NCBI RefSeq assembly: GCF_002259745.1
Contig: NZ_MWWW01000002.1
Coordinates: forward strand, 217,768 to 281,767
Direction of reading: 5' to 3'
Length of the DNA: 64,000 nucleotides
Source: Bifidobacterium myosotis
GTDB taxonomy: Bacteria > Actinomycetota > Actinomycetes > Actinomycetales > Bifidobacteriaceae
Of the stretch, positions 9,487-17,546 are shown in pieces. Made by a program: the position numbers and the translations under genes. The notes beneath the pieces are model-generated. The model worked only from the letters and a program-made list of their open reading frames with translations. It had not been told where the DNA came from and did no database searches. Every line of letters begins with the position of its first letter. Position 1 is the stretch's first letter.

Positions 9487-11127
9487 ATGAGCGAAATAGG
9501 CGAGACTCAGGACGATAACAGCAGCATAGACAACAGCGATACCGCCGATATCGGCAACGGCGGCAGCAATGGCACGGCGACGGGCGGTCCGGTCCGGGAA
9601 TCGCCGGCCCAATCGGAATCGACGAACGACGGGCATCCTGCGTTGCCGTCGCAGCGGGTGCGGCAGCCAGGCAAGACCAACGACCCGACCATCACCAATG
9701 GACGTACGCACGGACGCGGCTATGGACGTATGCACACCATCGATAAGCGGCGCGCCATCCATCCGGACATCGCCCGTCTCGGCGCCGAACACCCCGACAT
9801 CAACGTGCTGGATGCGGAGGCGGTGGCCAACCGGGACCGTGCCGAAGCGGAGATCGACAAGGAGCGGCGGGCCGCGCGTGGTCAATCAGGCCGGTCGGCT
9901 GCCGGCAAGGCCCATCACGGGCATGCGCTCGCCGGCATTCTGGGGCCGGCGTTCGTGGCCGCCGTCGCGTACGTGGACCCGGGCAATGTGGCCGCCAACA
10001 TCACATCCGGCGCGCGATACGGTTACCTGCTGGTATGGGTGCTGGTGCTCGCTAATGCGATGAGTGTGCTCATCCAATACCAGTCCGCCAAACTGGGCAT
10101 AGTGACCGGCAAGTCGCTGCCCGAACTGCTGGGCGAGCGCATGAGGGACGCCGGACGTTTCATGTTCTTCGCCCAAGCTGAGGTCATCGCCATCGCCACC
10201 GATCTGGCCGAGCTCATCGGCGGCGCCATAGCACTGAATCTGCTGTTCGATTTGCCGCTGTTCGTGGGCGGATGCGTGATCGGTGCGGTTTCGACCGTTC
10301 TGCTGCTGTTCGAAGGCGGTAAGACGCACCGTCTGTTTGAGAAGATGGTGATTGCGCTGCTGCTGGTCATCACCTTCGGCTTCATCGCGGGCTTGTTCAT
10401 CGCGCCGCCCGACCCGGCCGAGGTGGCGGGCGGTCTGATTCCGCACTTCACCACCACGGATTCGGTGCTCATGGCCTCCTCGATGCTCGGCGCTACGGTG
10501 ATGCCGCACGCCATCTACCTGCATTCCACGCTGGTCAATGACCACTACGCTGCCGGTCAGGCCAAGCCGTCCACCAAGCGTCTGCTCGACGGCTCCAAGG
10601 TCGATGTGGTGTGGGCGCTGCTGCTCGCCGGCTCGGTGAACCTGTGCCTGCTCATTCTCGCCGCGAACTCGCTTTACGGCATGCAGGGCACCGATTCCAT
10701 CGAGGGAGCGCAGCATGCCATCGTCTCCGTGCTGGGGCCGGTGATCGGTACGATCTTCTCCATCGGATTGCTGGCCTCGTCGCTGAGCTCCACCTCGGTG
10801 GGCACCTACGCCGGCTCCGAGATCATGCACGGCCTGCTCAGGATCAAGGCTCCGATGTGGGCCTGCCGCGTGGTCACGTTGGTGCCCGGTCTGATCGTGC
10901 TGTGGTTCGCCCCGAACCCCACCGAGGCGCTGGTGATCGGTCAGGTGATTCTGTCCATCGGCATCCCGTTCGCCATCATCCCGCTCATGCGCTATACGCA
11001 TGACAAGGCCTTGATGGGCAAGTGGGTGGACGGTCCGGTCAAGCATGCGCTGTTCATCGCCGTGGCCGTGCTCATCATCGCCCTCAACGTGCTGCTCGTG
11101 GTCCTCACCGTGCTCGGCAAGGCGTAA
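9487..11127 (+). CDS. mntH: Nramp family divalent metal transporter (MntH-like)
   Basis: Proton-coupled uptake of Mn2+/Fe2+ across the cytoplasmic membrane. The transmembrane part starts near residue 125 and shows the metal-binding DPGN motif (VAYVDPGNVAANITSG) in TM1 and MPHAIYLHS in TM6, with about 11 hydrophobic segments. The start at ATG 9487 follows AGGAGAGG (9468-9475); earlier in-frame starts exist at 9418. The first ~120 residues are hydrophilic, Asp/Ser/Asn-rich and look disordered, which is longer than in usual MntH proteins (about 420 residues). The gene stands alone and is followed by a MITE-like element. Confidence 0.92.
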   Translation: MSEIGETQDDNSSIDNSDTADIGNGGSNGTATGGPVRESPAQSESTNDGHPALPSQRVRQPGKTNDPTITNGRTHGRGYGRMHTIDKRRAIHPDIARLGAEHPDINVLDAEAVANRDRAEAEIDKERRAARGQSGRSAAGKAHHGHALAGILGPAFVAAVAYVDPGNVAANITSGARYGYLLVWVLVLANAMSVLIQYQSAKLGIVTGKSLPELLGERMRDAGRFMFFAQAEVIAIATDLAELIGGAIALNLLFDLPLFVGGCVIGAVSTVLLLFEGGKTHRLFEKMVIALLLVITFGFIAGLFIAPPDPAEVAGGLIPHFTTTDSVLMASSMLGATVMPHAIYLHSTLVNDHYAAGQAKPSTKRLLDGSKVDVVWALLLAGSVNLCLLILAANSLYGMQGTDSIEGAQHAIVSVLGPVIGTIFSIGLLASSLSSTSVGTYAGSEIMHGLLRIKAPMWACRVVTLVPGLIVLWFAPNPTEALVIGQVILSIGIPFAIIPLMRYTHDKALMGKWVDGPVKHALFIAVAVLIIALNVLLVVLTVLGKA

Positions 11128-11135
11128 GTGTCCTG

Positions 11136-11252
11136 GTGGCTCGTCTCACTAACAATTGAGGGGTTCAGCTTCTGCCTCTCCCTCAGTCGGCTTCGCTGAC
11201 AGCCCCTCTTCGAGGGGGCCGATACCGCTCAAACAATTGAGAGACGGACCAC
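11136..11252. repeat. MITE-like element, family 1 (copy a)
   Basis: Ends are imperfect 25-base inverted repeats: left GTGGCTCGTCTCACTAAC plus AATTGAG, right (reverse complement) GTGGTCCGTCTCTCAATT plus GTTTGAG. The centre contains the hairpin CAGTCGGCTTCGCTGACAG flanked by CTC arms. No gene is inside. It follows mntH immediately and could act as its transcript end. Confidence 0.7.
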
Positions 11253-11471
11253 TGGTTCTCCGGCTGGTTTGCCAACTGGCTCTCAACTGGTAAGTCGACT
11301 TCCAATGTGCATCTGTGTTGATGTTGTATTGTGTCCTGGTGAGGATTAATGCCGTTCAGTGCTGGTTTCATCGCTTGAGGCGTTTGTCGATGTCGCGATG
11401 TCGAGCGTCAACGGTTGGTCGTCGGCTTTGTGGTCCTTTCGTGGTTGTCTTCGTGGTCTTTGGTATCGCCT

Positions 11472-11733
11472 GACTGTCAGTTTTCGATGGTTGTTAGTTG
11501 CTGACTGTCGGTTCTCGTCGTTTCGGTGTCGGACCTCGACGGTTGGCTGTCGGATTTCGACGCATCACTGTCGGTTCTCGTCGGTTGAGTGTCGGATTTC
11601 GTGCATATGCTGTACGAGGTCCGACACTCATGCGTTGAGGTCCGACACTCAACTGCCGAAATCCGACACTCAATCGTTAGGAACCGACAGTGATGCGTCG
11701 AGAACCGACAGCCAACCGTCGAGATTCGACAAC
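11472..11733. repeat. Palindromic array A of 21-bp units
   Basis: The left arm is a run of 21-base units beginning CTGTCGG or GTGTCGG. After a central hairpin (GTGTCGGATTTCGT at 11589-11602, ACGAGGTCCGACAC at 11614-11627) the same units continue as reverse complements (CCGACAC or CCGACAG every 21 bases). The whole forms one giant inverted repeat of about 260 bases. Because 21 is divisible by 3, frames across it stay open by chance; I do not call it coding. Array B at 13862-14149 is a close relative. Confidence 0.8.
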
Positions 11734-11930
11734 ACAGCCGAGGAAATGACGAATGCACGTTGGGATACGAACTGCATGCGCCAGAGATCAACAGATTGGC
11801 TGCTGGGTTAAACGGTTAGGTTGTGTTAGACCAAGGTGTTGCTGGTTGCATCGCATGTATACTCGATTATCTGCGCTCTAGCTAAGGCAGGGATGCTTAG
11901 AAGTCAGTAATCGCAACGATTCTAATGGCT

Positions 11931-12049
11931 AGTGGTCTGTCTCGTAATTGTCTGAGTGGTGTTGGCCCCCTCTGGTGAGGGGTCGGCTGTCAGCGAAGCT
12001 GACGGGGACAGAAGCTGAACCCCCTCAATCATTAGTGAGGCAGACCGCT
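11931..12049. repeat. MITE-like element, family 1 (copy b), TA-flanked
   Basis: Left end AGTGGTCTGTCTCGTAATTG and right end (reverse complement) AGCGGTCTGCCTCACTAATG form inverted termini with TA at each outer edge (11930-11931 and 12049-12050). The interior has the GTCGGCTGTCAGCGAAGCTGAC hairpin (first 20 bases quoted as GTCGGCTGTCAGCGAAGCTG). It abuts a second, different element. Confidence 0.75.
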
Positions 12050-12050
12050 A

Positions 12051-12167
12051 GTATGCCGCGCCAAAAGTTCGTTGAATATATTATTGGCTCTCCTTGTTAG
12101 GGGAGCTGGCCTGCGAAGCGGGTCTGAGGGGTAGTGAATTAATCAACGAATTTCTGACGTGGCATAC
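12051..12167. repeat. MITE-like element, family 2 (GTATGCC ends), TA-flanked
   Basis: Left terminus GTATGCCGCGCCAAAAGTTC and right terminus (reverse complement) GTATGCCACGTCAGAAATTC are inverted repeats that continue into GTTGA, for about 26 bases. TA flanks both ends. The interior again carries the CTCC/GGAG hairpin core seen in family 1, so the two families share an inner module but not ends. Confidence 0.72.
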
Positions 12168-12310
12168 TAGCAACACTTTGGTCTAACAGTCCCGACGGTT
12201 ATGGCGGGCGGTGGAGCGATTGGCGTCGCTGTCGCCGTGCATACGCGCTTGTCATGCGGCATGATTATCAGACGATGCGGAAGGACGAGTACGCCTCTAA
12301 GCCGGCGGAA

Positions 12311-12372
12311 TGTGGATACGTCATCGAGTTATCCACAGCATTCACGCGAAATGGCCCGTTGAGTTATCCACA
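12311..12372. promoter_or_regulatory. Cluster of DnaA-box-like TTATCCACA sites
   Basis: Two exact TTATCCACA sites lie at 12329-12337 and 12364-12372, with a near match TGTGGATAC at 12311-12319. They lie about 50-110 bases before the AbiEi-like gene at 12423. The other AbiEi-like gene in the window (48012) has the same box and the same downstream bases (AGTTATCCACATTT). Confidence 0.5.
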
Positions 12373-12422
12373 TTTCCCGGTTGGCCTTGTGCTTGTTGCA
12401 TGTCATCCGTTAGCGTCAGTGC

Positions 12423-13424
12423 ATGGGGACATACGGAACTATCAGAAACAAGCTTGCCGATGCGCAGATGCGACGGCAATGCCTCTGCACAGCCGATTCA
12501 CGCGAATGCGCATACCTGAATCGCATGACGAAGGACGGTGACGTTCTTCGCCCCTATCCCAGCATGTACGTCGAGTGTCAGTACTGGGGCAGTCTCAATC
12601 CCGTCGAGAAAATGTTGCATGTTATGCGGACGCTGGCGATTCGTCATCCCAACATGGTGTTTGCCGGTATTTCGGCAGCGTGTGCGTGGGGTCTTGAACA
12701 TTCGTTCCATTTGCATTCCAACGATGATCGCATCATGCTGGCATCGTCTGGCGGCACGCCGCGTAACGGCTATTGTGAACGTATTCGCAGATTTTATGTG
12801 CCGCAGCATGAGATTGAACGAGCTTGCGAAATCAGTGGCGTCCGGGTCACCACAATTGAACGTACGCTGTTCGACTGTGGCCGTTTGTATGAGGGGCGCA
12901 GTGCGTTGTCGTTCTATGATTCGGCCCTGCGGCAGGGGATGATATCCCGTGAAGACCTGATTGCATACTGTGACGAGCCGCATCGTGCCCGCAACCAGCA
13001 TCAGTCGCGTGCCTTGGCTCGTTTCGCCAACGGTCTGAGCGAAAACGGCGGGGAATCGTTCTGCTATGCCACCATGGCTGAGGAAGGCATGATGCTACCT
13101 GAGCAGCAGGCTGAGTTTTCCGATATGCACAATGCTGGTCAGTTGTACCGCGTCGACTATCTGTGGAAGTTGCCTGATGGGAGGTTGATCGTCGGGGAGC
13201 TCGATGGACAGCAGAAGTACGTTGATGTTTCCATGACGAATGGGCGCTCGGTTGAAGGGGTGGTGGTTCGTGAACGCAATCGTCAGGAAGCGCTGAAGGC
13301 TGGAGGCGTTACACAGATTGTCCGATGGTTCTTCGCTGACGCGGTTCGGCGCTCTCCGATGATTGACAAGCTTACGGCAGCGGGAGTGCCGTGTGGAACG
13401 GTCTCCGCGCCGTGGATACGTTGA
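12423..13424 (+). CDS. AbiEi-like protein with C-terminal DUF559/Vsr-like domain
   Basis: A 333-residue protein with an actinobacterial layout: an N-terminal winged-helix part like AbiEi antitoxins (TADSRECAYLNRMTKDGDVL then a tyrosine, as in the usual gYv ending), a middle region with GISAACAWGLEH and TIERTLFDCGR, and a C-terminal PD-(D/E)XK-like motif near residues 241-265 (VDYLWKLPDGRLIVGELDGQ with a following KY). Function is unknown; such genes are often called type IV toxin-antitoxin-like. No toxin gene (AbiEii-like nucleotidyltransferase) is adjacent. The start has only a weak ribosome binding site and could lie downstream at 12525. Confidence 0.7.
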   Translation: MGTYGTIRNKLADAQMRRQCLCTADSRECAYLNRMTKDGDVLRPYPSMYVECQYWGSLNPVEKMLHVMRTLAIRHPNMVFAGISAACAWGLEHSFHLHSNDDRIMLASSGGTPRNGYCERIRRFYVPQHEIERACEISGVRVTTIERTLFDCGRLYEGRSALSFYDSALRQGMISREDLIAYCDEPHRARNQHQSRALARFANGLSENGGESFCYATMAEEGMMLPEQQAEFSDMHNAGQLYRVDYLWKLPDGRLIVGELDGQQKYVDVSMTNGRSVEGVVVRERNRQEALKAGGVTQIVRWFFADAVRRSPMIDKLTAAGVPCGTVSAPWIR

Positions 13425-13438
13425 CATATCGGAAACTA

Positions 13439-13557
13439 CTGGTCCGTCTCACAAATAATTGAGCACTGCATCTCCTGTCTCTCTCCCCAGTCAGCTTTGC
13501 TGCCGACCCCTCGCCAGAGGGGGCCAACACCGCTCAGACAATTACGAGACAGACCAC
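13439..13557. repeat. MITE-like element, family 1 (copy c), TA-flanked
   Basis: Left end CTGGTCCGTCTCACAAATAA, right end (reverse complement) GTGGTCTGTCTCGTAATTGT. TA dinucleotides lie directly outside (13437-13438 and 13558-13559). The interior hairpin is a diverged CAGTCAGCTTTGCTGCCGAC form. It lies immediately after the AbiEi-like gene. Confidence 0.75.
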
Positions 13558-13688
13558 TACGCTGCAATTCCGCGGTCTCGTCGAGTCGCAAATGACTTGA
13601 AATTGATTGCTTAGGCTGGAAACAGCTGGTGGAGAATAGCCGGAACGGAATAACTGGCCGGCTCAACGGCGTAAACGACGAAACTGTT

Positions 13689-13806
13689 GGCTCTGTTAAG
13701 CCAGAATTGACATAGGTGAATCAGCTCGGATTCCGAATGGGGTGATTCCTCGAGGAAATCCGCCCAACCGACCCGCCTTGTATGTCAATTCTGACTTAAC
13801 AGAGTC
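13689..13806. repeat. MITE-like element, family 3 (GGCTCTGTT ends), copy a
   Basis: A 118-base element whose ends are nearly perfect inverted repeats of 26 bases: GGCTCTGTTAAGCCAGAATT (continuing GACATA) and, reverse-complemented, GACTCTGTTAAGTCAGAATT (continuing GACATA). No gene is inside. A second copy is at 50031-50160. The end sequence resembles insertion-sequence termini in general style but I cannot name the parent family. Confidence 0.8.
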
Positions 13807-13861
13807 ACACTTTTCCCACGAGTCAGTGCCAACGTCTGAGTACGTGTTTTGGCGCGCTTTG

Positions 13862-14149
13862 GCTGTCGGAGCTCAACACTGTCGGACCTCGACGGTTGGC
13901 TGTCGGTTCTCGTCGTTTCAGTGTCGGACCTCAATGTTCGGCTGTCGGATTTCGACGGTTGAGTGTCGGTTTTCGTACATATGTTGTACGAAATCCGACA
14001 CTCATGCGTTGAGGTCCGACACTGAACGGTCGAAATCCGACACTCAACCGTTAGGAACCGACAGCTATGCGTCGAGAACCGACAGCTATGCGTCGAGAAC
14101 CGACAGCTATGCGTCGAGAACCGACAGCCAACCGTCGAGGTTCAACAGT
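13862..14149. repeat. Palindromic array B of 21-bp units
   Basis: Same design as array A. Units of 21 bases starting CTGTCGG/GTGTCGG run into a central hairpin (GTGTCGGTTTTCGTAC at 13963-13978, GTACGAAATCCGACAC at 13986-14001) and then continue as reverse complements. On the right arm the unit CCGACAGCTATGCGTCGAGA plus A is repeated three times without change. The two arrays enclose 2.1 kb containing the AbiEi-like gene and four MITE-like elements. Confidence 0.8.
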
Positions 14150-14710
14150 GGAGCTGCCATCCGACAGCGGAGCTGCCAATGGATTACCGGATGCTGCACA
14201 ATATGGGGTCGGAATCCGCTAGCAGCGGTCGTGTTAGGCCGATTTTGACCGAGCTGTGGAGCTTCCAGATCATTTGGCTTGGGTCGGCAGACCGGACTGG
14301 CCGGACCATGAATAGGCAGAAAGGATTGGGCAACTCGTTCGGGTGGGTTGATAGTAAGTCAAGTCGGGGCGGAATAGACAGGCTGGGCTGATTGAGACCG
14401 TGTGTCGCCTATTCTGGCCGGGGCTACAGGACACCGGAACAGGCAGAGAACGAGTAAATCTTCCCCAACTCGGGGTTGCGCATCATCCAGAACGCCGGAA
14501 CAGGCAGAGAACGAGTACTTATAGACAACAAGCGGCGCAAGCCGTCCCCACAGTAGAGGTGGAACAAAGGCCAAGCCACTTCAGTGGGCCCTGTCAGCCT
14601 GGTCAGGTTGCCCAACTCGGCGGGATATGGACTGGACTGGTCAGACCGGTCAAACTGGGTAGAGCTGGGTATAGCGTGTACGAGTGAAATCTGCGAACGG
14701 CAAGGGGAAT
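14150..14710. other. Non-coding stretch with a 23-bp direct repeat
   Basis: I see no credible gene. CCGGAACAGGCAGAGAACGA (continuing GTA) occurs at 14434-14456 and again at 14495-14517, 61 bases apart. The stretch also contains scattered short words such as CTGGTCAG and CAACTCGG repeated. It probably holds the promoter of the efflux gene near its right end. Confidence 0.5.
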
Positions 14711-16396
14711 ATGGGCAACCGGCGCGGCGAACTGCAGCGAGTGTTGAGCCGCGAGGAATCGTATGTGGATGGCAAGCTCAGCCACGCGGCGTTCGTGTCG
14801 ATCGCCATTCTGACGTTCATCACGTTCGTCGGCAACTTCGCGCAGCTCCAGCTGAGCTCCGCGTTGCCGGCCATTGTCTCGGAATTCGGCATCTCGGTGA
14901 CCACCGGCCAGTGGCTGACCTCCGTGTTCCAGCTGGTCATGGGTGTGATGGTGCCGTTGACGGCCTTCCTGACCCGCCGTTTCTCCACGCGCCAGATTGT
15001 GATCTGCTCGATGGTGGTGTTCACACTCGGGTCTGTACTGGCTTGGGTCGGCCCGAACTTCGTATGGGTGCTCGCCGGTCGCGTACTGCAGGCCGTCGGC
15101 ACGGGCGTCATGTGGCCGGTATTGCAGATCACCGTCTTTTCGATATATCCGTTGGCACGCCGTGGATTCGCCATGGGCACCGTCGGCATGGCCATGAGCG
15201 TGGCCCCCGCCATCGGTCCGACGCTGGGCGGTTTGCAGACCGATGCGAACGGCTGGCGTTCCATCTTCCTCACCATGACGGTCATTGGTGTGTTCTCACT
15301 GTTGGCCGCCATGTTCGGCCTGCATAATTTCGGCTCGCACGATCCGACCGTCCAGGCTGACTTCTTCTCGGTGATGCTTTCGGTGTTCGGCTTCGGTGGA
15401 CTGATGTTCGGCTTCACCAATTCCGAGACCTATGGGTTTACCGCGCCGATCACCTGGGTCCCGATGGCCGTTGGTTTGGTGGGCATCGTCTGGTTCGTGG
15501 CGCGCAATCTGCGGGCCGGCCGCCGATACCGCGAGGCGGGGGAGCAGACGCAATCGGAATCAGGGGAGAAGCTGCACACGGCATCGCAGTCGGGGCAATC
15601 CCCGTTGTCTGTGGTGACCGCTGAGGCCACGACAAACGCCGCGAAGAAGACGTCGGAACCTCGCGCCGCCGATCGCCCACAGCCGCCGCTGCTCGATCTC
15701 ACCGTGCTGGCGAACCGGTCGTTCACCATCGGCACCATTGTCGCATCGCTCGCGTTCTTCGCGTTCAGCTCGATTCTGGTGATCATGCCGCTTTATATCC
15801 AGACCGACCGCGGCTATTCGGCCACGATGAGCGGTCTGATCATGCTGCCCGGCGCAATCGGCATGTGCATCTCCCAGTTCTTCGGCGGACGAGCAATGGA
15901 CCGGTTCGGCGCCCGGCCGGTGGCGCTGTTCGGATCGACGGTGCTCGCCGTCGGCACGGTGGGCATGTCTCTGGTGTCGATGGACACCTGGATCTGGTGG
16001 GTGTCGATCTGCCAGTTCGTGCGTCAGATCGGGATGGGATTCCTGCTGATGCCAATCACCACATGGTCGCTCAACTGCCTCAATGGCCCCGATGAGGTGT
16101 CGGCCGGATCATCGGTGACGAATACGGCCCGTCAGATCGCGGGTGCGGTGGGCGCGCCGGTGCTGGTGATTCTCATGGAGACGTTCGAGGCATGGCGCAA
16201 GGCCTCCGGCGCGTCCACTGTGGCGTCTTCCATCTTCGGCATCCAGTGGGTGTTGCGCATCTCCGCCGGCATCTGCATGGTCATGGTGCTGCTCGTGGCG
16301 CTCGGGGTCAAAGGAGATGGTGCAGGCCGCGCTCGCGACACTGTTTCGCTGCGTGCGCTGCGCAATCGGTTGCGCCGTCGCCGGCCCGTCCGCTGA
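14711..16396 (+). CDS. DHA2-family MFS drug efflux protein (EmrB/QacA type)
   Basis: A 561-residue integral membrane protein with about 14 predicted transmembrane segments and a long central hydrophilic loop (residues ~265-325). Diagnostic motifs include QWLTSVFQLVMGVMVPLTAF near TM2, the R-rich loop LTRRFSTRQ, GRVLQAVGTGVMWP, and motif C-like GMAMSVAPAIGPTLGG. The family exports drugs or metabolites with protons. I chose ATG 14711 (AAGGGGA just upstream); an in-frame GTG at 14684 is an alternative. The gene stands alone, ahead of the polysaccharide cluster. Confidence 0.88.
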   Translation: MGNRRGELQRVLSREESYVDGKLSHAAFVSIAILTFITFVGNFAQLQLSSALPAIVSEFGISVTTGQWLTSVFQLVMGVMVPLTAFLTRRFSTRQIVICSMVVFTLGSVLAWVGPNFVWVLAGRVLQAVGTGVMWPVLQITVFSIYPLARRGFAMGTVGMAMSVAPAIGPTLGGLQTDANGWRSIFLTMTVIGVFSLLAAMFGLHNFGSHDPTVQADFFSVMLSVFGFGGLMFGFTNSETYGFTAPITWVPMAVGLVGIVWFVARNLRAGRRYREAGEQTQSESGEKLHTASQSGQSPLSVVTAEATTNAAKKTSEPRAADRPQPPLLDLTVLANRSFTIGTIVASLAFFAFSSILVIMPLYIQTDRGYSATMSGLIMLPGAIGMCISQFFGGRAMDRFGARPVALFGSTVLAVGTVGMSLVSMDTWIWWVSICQFVRQIGMGFLLMPITTWSLNCLNGPDEVSAGSSVTNTARQIAGAVGAPVLVILMETFEAWRKASGASTVASSIFGIQWVLRISAGICMVMVLLVALGVKGDGAGRARDTVSLRALRNRLRRRRPVR

Positions 16397-16445
16397 CTGG
16401 CCGACTGACCGGCTGACCGACCGACTAACTGACTGACCGGCGGCT
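16393..16445. repeat. Degenerate GACTGACCG tandem repeat
   Basis: GACTGGCC, GACTGACCG, GCTGACCGACCG, ACTAACTGACTGACCG run head to tail just after the efflux gene stop. Short period, imperfect. It looks like local slippage with no evident function. Confidence 0.5.
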
Positions 16446-16667
16446 CGGCAATCCGTCCGGCGAAAATGCCGGAGGTGCGCCATAGCGTCCGATATGCGGG
16501 CTGAATGGGACTCGTATTGTGAAAGTTCTATGTCTCCCCTAGGTGCTGTGAACGCTAACATGTACAATCCCATAACGAGGTAGTGACGGTGTTGTTGTGG
16601 TTTTGAGGTGTGCACCTGGTCTTCCTCGTGGTACTGAACACTGATTGGAACATAAAGGCGACCCCTG

Positions 16668-17327
16668 ATGATGACGGAACGTAAAGTGCGACCGCATGCC
16701 GTCCGTGGGGCGCGCACGCCTGCGGTACATGTCTTGGGGAGACGACGTCACACCATGAGCAGCAAGGTTCCGTTTACCAAAGAGCAGATTGCCTATCTTG
16801 AGAGTTTGCCGGCCGTGGCCGCCGCTTCGGCCGTGCGCATCACCTACACCGACGAGTTCAAGCGCAGCTGTCTGACCAGTTACTACCGGGGTGGCAGTCC
16901 TGTGAATCTGTTCCGCAAGGCCGGTCTGCCACCGGAGCTCATCGGGTACAAGCGCATTGAACGGTGCTTCTCCCGCTGGCGGGAGTCCGCATCCGAGATT
17001 TTCGCCGGTCAAGGGTCGGCCGGGGAGCGTGTTCTCGACGAAGGCTCGGCAGAGGCCGGTTCCGATTCCGAAGACCGTGCGCCGGGGAGGGATACGACTG
17101 CGGCGCGTCACGATGACGCCGGTGCCGGTGCATCGGGCGTCGGTGTCGGTGCTGCGAATGCGGATTCGGCCGTAGCCTCCTCCGCGAACGACGGCTCCGA
17201 GGATGCCCCGTCCGTGAAGGATGACGTGCGCGACCAGCTCATCCGTCAGCAGGTACGCTACATCATCCAGCTTGAGCATGAAATCGACGAACTGAAGAAG
17301 CGCGTCGGCCGCCGAACCGGCCGCTGA
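16668..17327 (+). CDS. HTH-domain protein with coiled-coil C-terminus, unknown function
   Basis: The conserved part (residues ~35-105) starts FTKEQIAYLESLPAV and continues with TYTDEFKRSCLTSYYRGGSP, VNLFRKAGLPPELIGYKR and ERCFSRW, which resembles the homeodomain-like HTH of transposase-associated proteins found alone in many Firmicutes and bifidobacteria. A low-complexity Ser/Ala/Asp linker follows, then a C-terminal helix (RYIIQLEHEIDELKKRVG) that may form a coiled coil. AAAGG lies 9 bases before ATG 16668; ATG 16755 is an alternative that removes a basic leader. It lies next to the exopolysaccharide cluster and may be a regulator, but that is inference. Confidence 0.6.
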   Translation: MMTERKVRPHAVRGARTPAVHVLGRRRHTMSSKVPFTKEQIAYLESLPAVAAASAVRITYTDEFKRSCLTSYYRGGSPVNLFRKAGLPPELIGYKRIERCFSRWRESASEIFAGQGSAGERVLDEGSAEAGSDSEDRAPGRDTTAARHDDAGAGASGVGVGAANADSAVASSANDGSEDAPSVKDDVRDQLIRQQVRYIIQLEHEIDELKKRVGRRTGR

Positions 17328-17394
17328 CCCCCGATTCCGACACCGAACACCCCCGTGAGTCATAGGGGGTTCTGTATACTGTTATGCGCGGTAC

Positions 17395-17408
17395 GGGGGT
17401 ACCCCTAT
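17395..17408 (-). promoter_or_regulatory. ATAGGGGTACCCCC palindromic motif, copy 1
   Basis: Read on the minus strand this is ATAGGGGTACCCCC, with the perfect 10-base palindrome GGGGTACCCC. It lies 139 bases before the priming transferase start and 12 bases after a TGTTATGCG segment that follows a TATACT -10-like word. An identical 14-mer lies on the plus strand at 21340-21353 before the BY-kinase gene. A shared operator is plausible. Confidence 0.45.
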
Positions 17409-17546
17409 GCGAACGGTTCCCCTGATTTCCTTGCCGGGAATGGTGTCGTCGCCGACATTCTCGCCTGACCCTTCTCCGACGCTTGGAACGCCACAGACGC
17501 CGCACATGATGGTATACGGTCGACGTTCGGAAGCGCGGGGGAGATA

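Noticed and set aside
11359..11811. Open frame across palindromic array A with Cys/Ser/Thr heptad-like repeats
   Set aside because: The 21-base period keeps several frames open on both strands, there is no ribosome binding site, and the peptide is a direct echo of the DNA repeat.
12329..12372. Replication origin suggested by two TTATCCACA boxes
   Set aside because: Only three boxes, no AT-rich unwinding stretch, and no dnaA or dnaN nearby; the same box precedes the paralogous gene at 48012, which points to gene-linked control.
11472..14149. Possible CRISPR array
   Set aside because: Units are contiguous without spacers, reverse orientation at the centre, and no cas gene is in the window.
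13742..14248. Open frame across array B with repeated ASRTDSY heptads
   Set aside because: Same reason as for array A; it also begins inside a MITE-like element.
14434..14517. 23-bp direct repeat as attachment sites of an integrated element
   Set aside because: The copies are only 61 bases apart with no integrase gene nearby.
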